Shown piece after piece: positions 33,393-41,832 of a stretch of DNA of 64,000 nucleotides (positions are counted from its first letter, which is position 1; every line of letters starts with the position of its first letter). The stretch is from an uncultured Oscillospiraceae bacterium (GTDB lineage: Bacteria > Bacillota > Clostridia > Oscillospirales > Oscillospiraceae): positions 1-64,000 of the forward strand of contig CAJUEC010000003.1 of NCBI GenBank assembly GCA_910585155.1. Reading direction: 5' to 3'. The translations under genes were made by a program, and so were the position numbers. Under the pieces are notes generated by a model. It saw nothing but the letters and a program-made list of their open reading frames with translations. It did not search any database and was not told the origin of the DNA.

Positions 33393-34745
33393 GTGTTCAG
33401 TGGCAAATTGCATGGCATCCATGCGCCCCACAGAAAAAACACGGTGGACCGCGTTCCGGTGCGCCTGCCGGTGCCTCCGGTGATCACGGTGCCCATGTCC
33501 ATGAACATCGGCGCCCCGGCCAAGCCTGTGGTCAAGCCGGGGGATGAGGTGAAGGTGGGCCAGATGATCGCGGAGGCGGGGGGCTTCATGTCCGCCCCCA
33601 TCTACTCCGGCGTGTCCGGCAAGGTGAAGCGGCTGGATGAGATTGTCAGCGCCAACGGCCGGTTCGACACCGTGGTGGTCATCGAGACCGACGGCCAGCA
33701 GACCGTGTGGGAGGGCGTCAAGCCCCCCGTGGTCACCGACAAGGACAGCTTTGTGGAGGCGGTGCGCCAGTGCGGCTGCGTGGGCTTGGGCGGCGCGGGC
33801 TTCCCCACGTCGGTCAAGCTCAACGTGGACCCGGACCGGGTGCACGCCATCATCATCAACGGCGCGGAGTGCGAGCCCTACATCACCTCGGACACCCGCA
33901 CCATGATCGACAACGCCGACGACGTGATCTACGGCGCTCAGCTGCTCCAGAAGTACTACACCGCCGACCGGATCGTCATCGGCATTGAGGACAACAAGCC
34001 CCAGTGCGTGAAGATCATGGAGGAGGCGGGCAAGGGCGTGCCCGGCTTCGAGGTGGCGGCACTGCCCGCGATGTACCCCCAGGGCGGCGAAAAGGTGCTG
34101 ATCTACAACACCACCGGCGAGATCGTCCCCGAGGGCAAGCTGCCCATTGACGTGGGGGCCATCGTCATCAACTGCACCACCCTGGCCGTCATCGCCAAGT
34201 ACATCAAGACCGGCATGCCCCTGGTGGAGAAGGTGGTCACCGTGGACGGCTCCGCCATCAAGGACCCCCAGAACGTGATTGTCCCCGTGGGCACCCCCAT
34301 CCAGAATGTACTGGACTTCGCGGGCCTGAAGTGCGAGCCCAAGAAGGTGCTCTACGGCGGCCCCATGATGGGCACATCCGTCCCCTCCCTGGAGGCCCCG
34401 GTGATGAAGAACACCAACGCCATCCTGGCCTTCGACGCCAAGGACGCCGAGGACCCGGTGCCCTCCTCCTGCATCCGCTGCGGCCGGTGCGTGGCCCACT
34501 GCCCCTTCAACCTGATGCCCGCCGCCATTGAGACGGCCTACACCAACAAGGAGCCCGAGACCCTGAAGGCCCTGAAGGTGAACCTGTGCATGGAGTGCGG
34601 CTGCTGCTCCTTCAGCTGCCCCGCCCGCCGCCCCCTGGTCCAGGTGAACAAGCTGGCCAAGGCCATGCTGAACCAGTACAACGCCGAACAGAAGGCCGCC
34701 GCCGAGAAGAAAGCGGCCAAGGAAAAAGAAAAGGAGGCGGTCTAA
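33393..34745 (+). CDS. rnfC: Rnf complex subunit C
   Basis: A 450-residue peripheral subunit of the Rnf complex, which transfers electrons between ferredoxin and NAD+ while moving Na+ or H+. The GTG at 33393 has AAGGAGGAG upstream; the frame also extends far upstream without similarity. Parts: N-terminal barrel, the FMN/NADH-binding Rossmann-like domain with GLGGAGFPTSVKL (~140), SLBB-type segment, and two 4Fe-4S motifs CIRCGRCVAHCP and CMECGCCSFSCP (~360-410). The C-terminus is Lys/Glu/Ala-rich. Confidence 0.97.
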   Translation: MFSGKLHGIHAPHRKNTVDRVPVRLPVPPVITVPMSMNIGAPAKPVVKPGDEVKVGQMIAEAGGFMSAPIYSGVSGKVKRLDEIVSANGRFDTVVVIETDGQQTVWEGVKPPVVTDKDSFVEAVRQCGCVGLGGAGFPTSVKLNVDPDRVHAIIINGAECEPYITSDTRTMIDNADDVIYGAQLLQKYYTADRIVIGIEDNKPQCVKIMEEAGKGVPGFEVAALPAMYPQGGEKVLIYNTTGEIVPEGKLPIDVGAIVINCTTLAVIAKYIKTGMPLVEKVVTVDGSAIKDPQNVIVPVGTPIQNVLDFAGLKCEPKKVLYGGPMMGTSVPSLEAPVMKNTNAILAFDAKDAEDPVPSSCIRCGRCVAHCPFNLMPAAIETAYTNKEPETLKALKVNLCMECGCCSFSCPARRPLVQVNKLAKAMLNQYNAEQKAAAEKKAAKEKEKEAV

Positions 34746-34746
34746 C

Positions 34747-35670
34747 ATGAACAACATGATCGTTTCCGTCAACCCCCACATTTATGCCAAGGACACCACC
34801 CAGACCATCATGCGGGACGTGCTCATCGCCCTGTTCCCCGCCGTCATCGCGTCCATCGTGCTCTTCGGCGTGAAGGCGCTGCTGGTGGAGGTGGTATGCG
34901 TGGCGGTGGCCATGGGCTGCGAGTGGGTCTTTGAGAAGATCACCAAAAAGCCCTGCACCGTCATGGACTTGTCCGCCGCCGTCACCGGCCTGATCCTGGC
35001 CCTGAACCTGCCGGTGGACATCCATCTGTGGCAGGCCGCCTTTGGCTCCTTTGTGGCCATCATCGTGGTGAAGCAGTTCTTCGGCGGCATCGGCCAGAAC
35101 TTCGCCAACCCCGCCATCACCGCCCGTGTGATTATGCTGGTGGCCTTCTCCGGGGCCATGACCACCTGGGCCGTCCCCGCCTTTGCCGACGCCACCTCCG
35201 CCGCCACCCCCCTGGCCGTCATCGCCGGCGGGGAGGGCCAGCTGCCCTCCCTGATGCAGATGTTCCTGGGCGCCCGGGGCGGCTCCATGGGCGAGACCTC
35301 CTGCCTGGCCCTGCTGCTGGGCGGCGCGTACCTCATCTACCGCAGGGTCATCTCCTGGCACACCCCCGTGGCCTTCATCGGCACCGTGCTGGTGCTCACC
35401 GCCCTGTTGGGCCAGCAGCCGCTGTACCAGGTGATGGCGGGCGGGCTGTTCCTGGGCGCCATCTTCATGGCCACCGACTACACCACCTCCCCCCCCACCC
35501 CCGCCGGCAAGCTGATCTTCGGCGTGGGCTGCGGCCTGATCACCGTGCTCATCCGGGTGTGGGGCAACTACCCCGAGGGCGTGTCCTTCTCCATCCTGCT
35601 GATGAACATTTTGAACCCCTATATCTGTGACTGGACCCGGACCAAGCCGTTTGGAGGTGTGCAGGCATGA
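34747..35670 (+). CDS. rnfD: Rnf complex subunit D
   Basis: A 307-residue membrane subunit with about eight to ten helices. It starts MNNMIVSVNPHIYAKDTT, directly after rnfC. The block GQNFANPAITARV is conserved, and ATDYTTSPPTPAGKLIFG near residue 245 is the region where this family carries a covalently bound FMN on Thr. Its stop overlaps the rnfG start (ATGA). Confidence 0.96.
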   Translation: MNNMIVSVNPHIYAKDTTQTIMRDVLIALFPAVIASIVLFGVKALLVEVVCVAVAMGCEWVFEKITKKPCTVMDLSAAVTGLILALNLPVDIHLWQAAFGSFVAIIVVKQFFGGIGQNFANPAITARVIMLVAFSGAMTTWAVPAFADATSAATPLAVIAGGEGQLPSLMQMFLGARGGSMGETSCLALLLGGAYLIYRRVISWHTPVAFIGTVLVLTALLGQQPLYQVMAGGLFLGAIFMATDYTTSPPTPAGKLIFGVGCGLITVLIRVWGNYPEGVSFSILLMNILNPYICDWTRTKPFGGVQA

Positions 35671-36230
35671 GTAAGACGAAATCCAATGTGATGACCGATT
35701 TTGTGGCCCCCATCGCGGTGCTGGTGGTCATCTGCGTGGTGATGAGCGCCCTGCTGGCCCTCACCAACGGCGCCACTGAGCCCATCATCAAGGCGGCCGA
35801 GCTGGAGGCCCAGAAGGCCGCCCGCATGGAGGTCCTGCCCGGTGCGGACGACTTTTTGCAGGTGGAGATCGACGGCCTGCCCGAGGCCGTGACCGAGGTC
35901 TATCAGGCCAGCAACGGCGCGGGCTACACCTTCTCCATCGTCGCCCAGGGCTACGGCGGCAAGAACACATTGAAGATGGCCGTGGGCATCGACATGGACG
36001 GCAAGATCACCGGCACCAAGGTGCTCAGCCACAAGGAGACGGTGGGCCTGGGCTCCAAGATCGAAACGGACGAGAGCTTCTACGGCCAGTTCCCCGGCCA
36101 GGACGCCGCCTATGTGTCCGACCTCAAGAATATCGACACCATCAGCGGCGCCACCCGCTCCTCCAACTTCTACCGTCTGGCCCTGACCTACGCTTTCGAG
36201 GCCTACGACCTGGTAAAGGAGGCCGCCTGA
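35667..36230 (+). CDS. rnfG: Rnf complex subunit G
   Basis: A 187-residue flavoprotein subunit with one N-terminal membrane helix (VAPIAVLVVICVVMSALLALT) and an extracytoplasmic FMN-binding domain. The flavinylation motif TISGATRSS is at about residue 155; Thr is the expected FMN attachment site, added by an ApbE flavin transferase. No apbE gene is in the window. The G-x-x-T block GYGGKNTLKMAVGID is typical. Confidence 0.96.
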   Translation: MSKTKSNVMTDFVAPIAVLVVICVVMSALLALTNGATEPIIKAAELEAQKAARMEVLPGADDFLQVEIDGLPEAVTEVYQASNGAGYTFSIVAQGYGGKNTLKMAVGIDMDGKITGTKVLSHKETVGLGSKIETDESFYGQFPGQDAAYVSDLKNIDTISGATRSSNFYRLALTYAFEAYDLVKEAA

Positions 36231-36231
36231 C

Positions 36232-36924
36232 ATGAAAAACAATAAGCTGAAAATTCTGACCAACGGCATCATCAAGGAGAACCCCATCCTGGTGCTGATT
36301 CTGGGCACCTGCCCCTTCCTGGCGGTCACCACCCAGGCGTCCAACGCCATCGGCATGGGCGCGGCGGTCACCTTTGTGCTGCTGTGCTCCAACATCATGA
36401 TCTCCCTGCTGCGCAAGGTGATCTCCGACAAGGTGCGCATCCCCTGCTACATCGTGGTCATCGCCTCCTTCGTCACCCTGGTGCAGATGATCGTCAAGGC
36501 ATACCTGCCCGACCTGGACAAGGCGCTGGGCCTGTACCTGCCCCTCATCGTGGTGAACTGCATCATCCTGGGCCGGGCGGAGATGTTCGCCAACAAGAAC
36601 AGCGCCCTGGATTCCGCCCTGGACGCCATCGGCATGGGCGTGGGCTACACCCTGGCTATGCTGGCCATGGCCTCAATCCGGGAGATCTTCGGTGCGGGTA
36701 CCTGGTTCGGCATCGCCCTGCCCGTGCTCAGCGAGAACAACATCTCCATCATGACCATGGCCCCCGGCGGCTTCGCCATTTTCGGCATTTTGATCGCCAT
36801 CATCAACAAGGCCAGCAACGGCAAGGCCATCAAGAAAAAGGACTTCAGCTGTGAGGGCTGCCCCAGCGCCGCGGCGTGCAATGGGCAGAACTGCGCTGAG
36901 AAGAGGGAGGCTGCCGCGAAATGA
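36232..36924 (+). CDS. rnfE: Rnf complex subunit E
   Basis: A 230-residue membrane subunit with six predicted helices, homologous to NqrD. Typical blocks are NGIIKENPILVLILGTCPFLAVTT and GVGYTLAMLAMASIREIFGAGT. A cysteine-rich tail CEGCPSAAACNGQNC follows the last helix; such tails are common in clostridial RnfE and may bind metal. The start is one base after the rnfG stop codon and the end overlaps rnfA by 4 bases. Confidence 0.95.
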   Translation: MKNNKLKILTNGIIKENPILVLILGTCPFLAVTTQASNAIGMGAAVTFVLLCSNIMISLLRKVISDKVRIPCYIVVIASFVTLVQMIVKAYLPDLDKALGLYLPLIVVNCIILGRAEMFANKNSALDSALDAIGMGVGYTLAMLAMASIREIFGAGTWFGIALPVLSENNISIMTMAPGGFAIFGILIAIINKASNGKAIKKKDFSCEGCPSAAACNGQNCAEKREAAAK

Positions 36925-37544
36925 TTGATTTTAAAGCTCTGCTCGCCATCGTCATGGCGGCCGTCCTGGTGAACAACTACGTGCTGGCCCAATTCCTGGG
37001 CATCTGCCCCTTCCTGGGCGTGTCCAAGAAGCTGGACCAGGCCGCCGGGATGAGCGTGGCCGTCATCTTCGTGATGCTGCTGGCCACCGCCGTCACCTAC
37101 CCCATCCAGTACTTCGTGCTCAACCCCAACGGCCTGGGCTACCTCCAGACCATTGTGTTCATCCTGGTCATCGCCGCCCTGGTGCAGCTGGTGGAGATCA
37201 TCCTGAAGAAGTATATCCCCGCGCTGCACGCCTCCCTGGGCGTGTATCTGCCCCTCATCACCACCAACTGCGCGGTGCTGGGCGTGTGCATCAGCAACGT
37301 GGACAACTACCTCACCGCCACCGGCGGCTTCGGCGGCGGCTTCGTCCAGGCCATGTTCAACTCCCTGGGCTCCGGCCTGGGCTTCCTGCTGGCCATGGTG
37401 CTGTTTTCCGGGGTGCGCAGCCGGGTGGACAAGTGCAAGTGCCCCGAGTGCTTCAAGGGCATGCCCATCACCCTGATCTCCGCCGCCATCGTGTCCGTGT
37501 CCTTTATGGGCTTCGCGGGCATCGTGGAAAACCTGCTGGGTTAA
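36921..37544 (+). CDS. rnfA: Rnf complex subunit A
   Basis: A 207-residue six-helix membrane subunit, homologous to NqrE and topologically inverted relative to RnfE. The block NNYVLAQFLGICPFLGVSKK near the N-terminus is the family hallmark; the cysteine there helps bind an Fe-S cluster between RnfA and RnfE. The mid block LGVYLPLITTNCAVLG is the matching half. It overlaps the end of rnfE. Confidence 0.97.
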   Translation: MIDFKALLAIVMAAVLVNNYVLAQFLGICPFLGVSKKLDQAAGMSVAVIFVMLLATAVTYPIQYFVLNPNGLGYLQTIVFILVIAALVQLVEIILKKYIPALHASLGVYLPLITTNCAVLGVCISNVDNYLTATGGFGGGFVQAMFNSLGSGLGFLLAMVLFSGVRSRVDKCKCPECFKGMPITLISAAIVSVSFMGFAGIVENLLG

Positions 37545-37559
37545 GGAGGAACGCGTAAT

Positions 37560-38387
37560 ATGGATCCTATGACTATTGTAATCGCCGTGGTGGTGGTGGG
37601 TGTCATCGGCCTGCTGTGCTCGGTGATGCTGACCATCGCCTCCAAGTTCATGGCCGTGGAGGTGGATGAGCGCATCCCTCTGGTGCGTGAGTGCCTGCCC
37701 GGGGCCAACTGCGGCGCCTGCGGCTTCGCCGGGTGCGACGGCTACGCCGCCGCCCTGGTGGAGGACCCGGACCTGGCCGTCAGCCTGTGCGTCCCCGGCG
37801 GCGCCACCGCCGCGGAGAGCATCGGCAAGGTGCTGGGCCGGGAGGCCGGCGACGTGGCCAAGCAGGTGGCTGAGGTGCGCTGCTCCGGCACCTGTGAGGC
37901 CACCTCGGTGAAGATGGACTACAAGGGGCTGGAGAGCTGCGCCGCCGCCAAGCTGCTGTTCGGCGGCACGGGCAAGTGCGTCTACGGCTGCATCGGCCTG
38001 GGCGACTGCGCCCAGGTGTGCCCTGTGGGGGCCATCCACATCAACGGCGGCCTGGCCCGGGTGGACACCAGCGTGTGCATCGGCTGCGGCCTGTGCGCCA
38101 AGACCTGCCCCAACCACGTCATCGACATCCGCCCCGCCGACGCCCACATGGTGGTGGACTGCAACAGCCACCAGAAGGGCGCGGGCACCCGCAAGAGCTG
38201 CTCCGCGGGCTGCATCGGCTGCAAGCTGTGCGAGAAGAACTGCCACACCGGGGCCATCACCGTCACCGACAACCTGGCGTCCATCGACTACGCCAAGTGC
38301 GACGGCTGCGGCAAGTGCATCGAGGTGTGTAAGGCCGGGTGCCTGGTGGCGCTGAACATCACCAAGGCCGAGGTCATCAATAACTGA
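37560..38387 (+). CDS. rnfB: Rnf complex subunit B (polyferredoxin)
   Basis: A 275-residue subunit: an N-terminal membrane helix, then the four-Cys motif CLPGANCGACGFAGCDGY (~45) and several ferredoxin-type motifs (CIGCGLCAKTCP, CIGCKLCEKNC, CDGCGKCIEVC, plus C...CGLGDCAQVCP). It is the expected entry point for electrons from ferredoxin. The order rnfC-D-G-E-A-B is the clostridial arrangement. AAGGAGG stands before the ATG. Confidence 0.97.
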   Translation: MDPMTIVIAVVVVGVIGLLCSVMLTIASKFMAVEVDERIPLVRECLPGANCGACGFAGCDGYAAALVEDPDLAVSLCVPGGATAAESIGKVLGREAGDVAKQVAEVRCSGTCEATSVKMDYKGLESCAAAKLLFGGTGKCVYGCIGLGDCAQVCPVGAIHINGGLARVDTSVCIGCGLCAKTCPNHVIDIRPADAHMVVDCNSHQKGAGTRKSCSAGCIGCKLCEKNCHTGAITVTDNLASIDYAKCDGCGKCIEVCKAGCLVALNITKAEVINN

Positions 38388-38402
38388 CAAGAGAAGCGGG
38401 AA

Positions 38403-38472
38403 CTCCGGCGGGCACAGGCCCGCCGGAGCTCCTGCGAGGTTTCGGGAGGGGGAGGCCGCATGGCCCTCCCTC
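38403..38472 (+). repeat. Two GC hairpins downstream of rnfB
   Basis: CTCCGGCGGGC-ACAG-GCCCGCCGGAG (38403-38428, perfect 11-bp stem), then GGAGGGGGAGGCC-GCAT-GGCCCTCCC (about 38445-38470). No long T-run follows, so they may stabilise the rnf mRNA 3' end or reduce readthrough into the next gene. Confidence 0.6.
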
Positions 38473-38498
38473 TGTTGTGATTTGGAGGGATCTACCGC

Positions 38499-38873
38499 GT
38501 GGACTGGCTGAAAACCCACAAAAACGACGTGATTCTCATTGCCGCCCTGCTGATGCTGGGGGGGGCTCTGGCCCTGTTTCTGCTGTTCACCCGGCAGATG
38601 GGGGGGAGAGTCCTGGTTCAGGTGGACGGGGAGACGGTGATGGAGCTGCCCCTGAGTGAGGACACCCGGACCGTGCTGGGGGAGGACGGGCACTCCAACA
38701 CCCTGGTGGTGGAAAACGGCGCGGCCCGGGTGGTGGAGGCGGACTGCCCTGACCAGGTGTGCGTGCGGCATGGGGCGGTGCGCTATGCCGGGGAGTCCAT
38801 CGTCTGTCTGCCCCACCGGCTGATCGTCACCATTGAGGGCGGCGCGGAAAACGGCGTGGACGGCATAGCGTGA
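38499..38873 (+). CDS. NusG domain II-containing protein
   Basis: A 124-residue protein: N-terminal membrane helix (VILIAALLMLGGALALFLLF) and an extracytoplasmic beta domain of the NusG_II type (VVEADCPDQVCVRHGAV.Y.GESIVCLPHRLIV), with four Cys that may pair or bind metal. The start is GTG 38499 with GGAGGG upstream. NusG_II genes next to a Gx-transporter gene are common close to rnf in Clostridia; the role is not established. Confidence 0.88.
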   Translation: MDWLKTHKNDVILIAALLMLGGALALFLLFTRQMGGRVLVQVDGETVMELPLSEDTRTVLGEDGHSNTLVVENGAARVVEADCPDQVCVRHGAVRYAGESIVCLPHRLIVTIEGGAENGVDGIA

Positions 38874-38876
38874 GGA

Positions 38877-38995
38877 TAGGCGCATAGGGGAGCTTGGAAC
38901 GCAACGAGGACAAAAGCCCAGCGGCCGCACGGCGGGCGCGGGCTTTGCCCGAGTCGGAGTGAAAGCGACCCGGCCATGCGCCCAATCCGAGCGTG
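38877..38995 (+). repeat. Dispersed repeat with conserved arms and variable hairpin, copy 1
   Basis: It lies between the NusG-II and Gx genes. The left arm holds GATAGGCGCATAGGGGAGCT then TGGAACG, and the right arm CGAGTCGGAG..A.AGCGACC then CGGCC.TGCGCCCAATC. Both arms recur in reverse complement at 42011-42132. The centre (AAAAGCCC...GGGCTTTGCCC) differs between copies but is palindromic in each. Confidence 0.8.
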
Positions 38996-39014
38996 GATAC
39001 GAAGGAGGTTCCAG

Positions 39015-39503
39015 ATGAAAGCGTCAAAGGTCGCCCAATACGGGCTGCTTACCGCCCTGGCCCTGGTGCTGTCCTGGCTGGAGTCCCTGCTGCCCCCCTT
39101 GGGAGCGCCGGGGGTGAAGCTGGGCCTGCCCAACCTGGCTATCGTGTTCGCCCTGTACCGGCTGGGGCTCAAGGACGCCTGCGTCATCTCCCTGGTACGG
39201 GTGGTGCTGGTGACGCTGCTGTTCGGCAACGGGGCGGCGCTGGCCTACAGTATCGCCGGGGCGGCGCTGAGCCTGTCCCTCATGGGCCTGCTGAAAAAGA
39301 CGGGGAAGTTTTCCTCCGTGGGCGTCAGCGTGGCCGGGGGCGTGGCCCACAACGCGGGGCAGATTCTCGTCGCCATGGCCCTGCTGGAGACCTCCCGGCT
39401 GGCCTGGTATCTGCCGGTGCTGTGGGTGTCCGGGACGGTGGCCGGGGTGCTGGTGGGTGTCATCTCTGGGATATTGGTAAAACGGATACCGGAACAAAGA
39501 TAA
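39015..39503 (+). CDS. Gx transporter family protein (heptaprenyl diphosphate synthase component I-like)
   Basis: A 162-residue membrane protein with five to six helices, of the PF07456 family. Typical blocks are LPPLGAPGVKLGLPNLAIVFALY and GAALSLSLMGLLKK. ATG 39015 is chosen because AGGAGG lies 8 bases upstream; the frame continues upstream only through the repeat. Despite the old name, members look like small ECF-type or quinone-related membrane proteins. Pairing with a NusG-II gene next to rnf is a recurring context. Confidence 0.9.
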   Translation: MKASKVAQYGLLTALALVLSWLESLLPPLGAPGVKLGLPNLAIVFALYRLGLKDACVISLVRVVLVTLLFGNGAALAYSIAGAALSLSLMGLLKKTGKFSSVGVSVAGGVAHNAGQILVAMALLETSRLAWYLPVLWVSGTVAGVLVGVISGILVKRIPEQR

Positions 39504-39517
39504 TGGAGGTAGTTGAG

Positions 39518-39721
39518 ATGAAAATTGCGATGAAGAAAAGCAAGGTCGATTTGCTATGGGCCATCTTCTGGGCAGCTGGCGCGCTGGCATGGCTTCCCAG
39601 CCGGTCAGCGGCCGTTGTGGACTTGCCTGGAATCCTCTTTTCCGTTCTCTGTGCCGCCGCCTGCGTCCGTCAGCTGCTTCTATGTTTCAGAAATCGTAAA
39701 ATGGAAAGCAATGAGAAATGA
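39518..39721 (+). CDS. Hypothetical small membrane protein
   Basis: A 67-residue protein, MKIAMKKSKVDLLWAIFWAAG then GALAWLPSRSAAVVDLPGILFSVLCAAACVR in two parts, with two hydrophobic helices and basic ends. GGAGG precedes ATG 39518 by 9 bases. It begins 14 bases after the Gx gene stop and ends 18 bases before the next start, so it is probably part of the same transcript. No family recognised. Its lower GC content differs from its neighbours. Confidence 0.65.
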   Translation: MKIAMKKSKVDLLWAIFWAAGALAWLPSRSAAVVDLPGILFSVLCAAACVRQLLLCFRNRKMESNEK

Positions 39722-39739
39722 AGTTAGGAGGTCCTACCC

Positions 39740-40402
39740 ATGAATTTGAACACAACCGGGCTGTTTGACCTGAGCCGCACCCTGGCCGGGGACTACCTGG
39801 CCCGTTTTGAATACCCCTGGCAGGCACTGGACGGGATCAAGGACCTGATCCTGTCCCTGGGCCCCGCCCTGGGGGAGGACTACGAGGAGCGCGCGCCCCA
39901 GGTGTGGGCGCATGAGACGGCCAAGATCGCCCCCACCGCGTTCCTGGGCGCGCCCTGCATCATCGGCCCCCGCACCGAGGTGCGGCACTGCGCCTTTATC
40001 CGGGGCTCCGCCCTGGTGGGGGCGGGCTGCGTGGTGGGCAACTCGGTGGAGCTGAAAAACGTGATTCTCTTCGACGGCGTCCAGGTGCCCCACTACAACT
40101 ACGTGGGCGATTCCATCCTGGGCTACAGGAGCCACATGGGGGCCGGGTCCATCACCTCCAACGTGAAATCTGACAAGACGCCGGTGGCGGTGAAAAACGA
40201 GGGCTGGACCGTGGAGACGGGCCGGAAGAAATTCGGCGCGATTTTGGGTGACTGTGTGGAGGTGGGCTGCAACAGCGTGCTCAATCCGGGCACGGTGGTG
40301 GGCCCCCGCACCAATATCTACCCCCTGTCTTGCGTCCGGGGCGCGGTGCCGGGGGACAGCATCTATAAGACGGGCGGCGTCATCGTCCAAAAGGAGAAAT
40401 GA
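39740..40402 (+). CDS. Left-handed beta-helix (hexapeptide) acyltransferase/nucleotidyltransferase-like protein
   Basis: A 220-residue protein with hexapeptide repeats (APTAFLGAPCIIGPRTEVRHCAF, GAGCVVGNSVELKNVILF, VGCNSVLNPGTVVGPRTNIY). It resembles the C-terminal half of GlmU and is often labelled UDP-N-acetylglucosamine pyrophosphorylase, but the GXGTXM pyrophosphorylase domain is absent. It ends 3 bases before glmM, which suggests a role in amino-sugar nucleotide metabolism. AGGAGG stands before the ATG. Confidence 0.85.
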   Translation: MNLNTTGLFDLSRTLAGDYLARFEYPWQALDGIKDLILSLGPALGEDYEERAPQVWAHETAKIAPTAFLGAPCIIGPRTEVRHCAFIRGSALVGAGCVVGNSVELKNVILFDGVQVPHYNYVGDSILGYRSHMGAGSITSNVKSDKTPVAVKNEGWTVETGRKKFGAILGDCVEVGCNSVLNPGTVVGPRTNIYPLSCVRGAVPGDSIYKTGGVIVQKEK

Positions 40403-40405
40403 GCA

Positions 40406-41773
40406 ATGGGTAAATATTTCGGCACAGACGGTTTTCGGGGCAGGGCCAACGTGGAGCTCACCGGCGACCACGCCTATGAGGTGGGCCGGTTTCTGGGCTG
40501 GTACTACGGCCGGGAGCACCGGGCCCGGATCGTGGTGGGCAAGGACACCCGGCGGTCCAGCTACATGCTGGAGTACGCCATCAGCGCGGGCATGGCCGCC
40601 TCCGGGGCGGACGTGTACCTGCTCCACGTCACCACCACCCCCTCCGTGTCCTACGTCACCCGCACCGACGGCTTCGACTGCGGTGTGATGATCTCCGCCT
40701 CCCACAACCCCTATCACGACAACGGCATCAAGCTGCTCAACCGTGAGGGGGAGAAGATGGACGAGGCCACCATCCGGCTGGTGGAGGACTACCTGGACGG
40801 ACACTTGGAGGTGGACGGACAGACCGTTCCCAAGCTGCCCTTTGCCACCGGCGAGGAGGTGGGCAGCATCGTGGACCACACCGCCGGGCGCAACCGCTAC
40901 ATGGGCTATCTCATCTCCCTGGCGGTATACTCCTTCCGGGGGAAGAAAATCGCCCTGGACTGCGCCAACGGCTCGGCCTGGTCCATCGCCCCCAACGTGT
41001 TCCGCTCCCTGGGGGCGGATGTGCACGTGATCAACGACCGGCCCGACGGACTGAACATCAACCTGGACGCCGGCTCCACCCACATGGACGGGCTGAGGCG
41101 GTATGTCAGGGAGCATGGCTGTGACGCGGGCTTCGCCTACGACGGGGACGCGGACCGCTGTCTGGCGGTGGACGAGAACGGAGAGCTGGTGGACGGCGAC
41201 CAGATCATGTACCTGTACGGCGCCTATATGAAGGAGCGGGGCAAGCTGCTCACCAACGCGGTGGTGACCACCGTCATGTCCAACTTCGGCCTCTACAAGG
41301 CGCTGGACCGGGCGGGCATCGGCTATGCCAAGACCGCCGTGGGGGACAAGTACGTGTATGAGGAGATGGTGCGGGGGGGGCACCGCCTGGGCGGCGAGCA
41401 GTCGGGCCACATTATCTTCTCCAAGTACGCCCGGACGGGGGACGGCATTCTCACCTCGCTGAAAATCATGGAGGTGATGATGGCCAAGAAGGAGACCCTG
41501 AGCCGCTTGGCCGCCCCGGTGACCATCTACCCCCAGGTGCTCATCAATGTGCGGGTGAAGGACAAGAAAACCGCCCAGGATGACCCCGCCGTCCGGGCGG
41601 CGGTGCAGGCCGTGGCCGATGAGCTGGGGGACACGGGCCGCATTTTGGTGCGGGAGTCGGGCACCGAGCCGCTGGTGCGGGTGATGGTGGAGGCCCCAGA
41701 AAAGGGACAGTGCCAGAGCCTGGCCCAGCGGGTGGTGGACGTTATCATCACGCAAGGACATAAGGCGGAGTAA
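40406..41773 (+). CDS. glmM: Phosphoglucosamine mutase
   Basis: A 455-residue enzyme that converts glucosamine-6-phosphate to glucosamine-1-phosphate for peptidoglycan synthesis. The N-terminus GKYFGTDGFRGRANVELT is diagnostic. The phosphoserine loop is MISASHNPYHDNGIK (~residue 98), the Mg site YDGDADRCL (~247), the sugar-binding loop GGEQSGHIIF (~331) and the C-terminal RESGTEPLVRVMVE. A terminator follows within 10 bases. Confidence 0.96.
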   Translation: MGKYFGTDGFRGRANVELTGDHAYEVGRFLGWYYGREHRARIVVGKDTRRSSYMLEYAISAGMAASGADVYLLHVTTTPSVSYVTRTDGFDCGVMISASHNPYHDNGIKLLNREGEKMDEATIRLVEDYLDGHLEVDGQTVPKLPFATGEEVGSIVDHTAGRNRYMGYLISLAVYSFRGKKIALDCANGSAWSIAPNVFRSLGADVHVINDRPDGLNINLDAGSTHMDGLRRYVREHGCDAGFAYDGDADRCLAVDENGELVDGDQIMYLYGAYMKERGKLLTNAVVTTVMSNFGLYKALDRAGIGYAKTAVGDKYVYEEMVRGGHRLGGEQSGHIIFSKYARTGDGILTSLKIMEVMMAKKETLSRLAAPVTIYPQVLINVRVKDKKTAQDDPAVRAAVQAVADELGDTGRILVRESGTEPLVRVMVEAPEKGQCQSLAQRVVDVIITQGHKAE

Positions 41774-41779
41774 GAGAAT

Positions 41780-41809
41780 ACCCCGGAGGAAATCCCTCCG
41801 GGGTGTTTT
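41780..41809 (+). terminator. Rho-independent terminator of glmM
   Basis: CCCCGGAGG, loop, CCTCCGGGG then TGTTTTG, directly after the glmM stop codon. Confidence 0.85.
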
Positions 41810-41832
41810 GCGTTCGGTCATGGCATTATAGT

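Noticed and set aside
36645..38930. 761-codon open frame on the minus strand opposite rnfE, rnfA and rnfB
   Set aside because: It is a shadow frame caused by high GC content; the protein is His/Gly/Val-rich without family motifs, while the plus strand has clear Rnf proteins.
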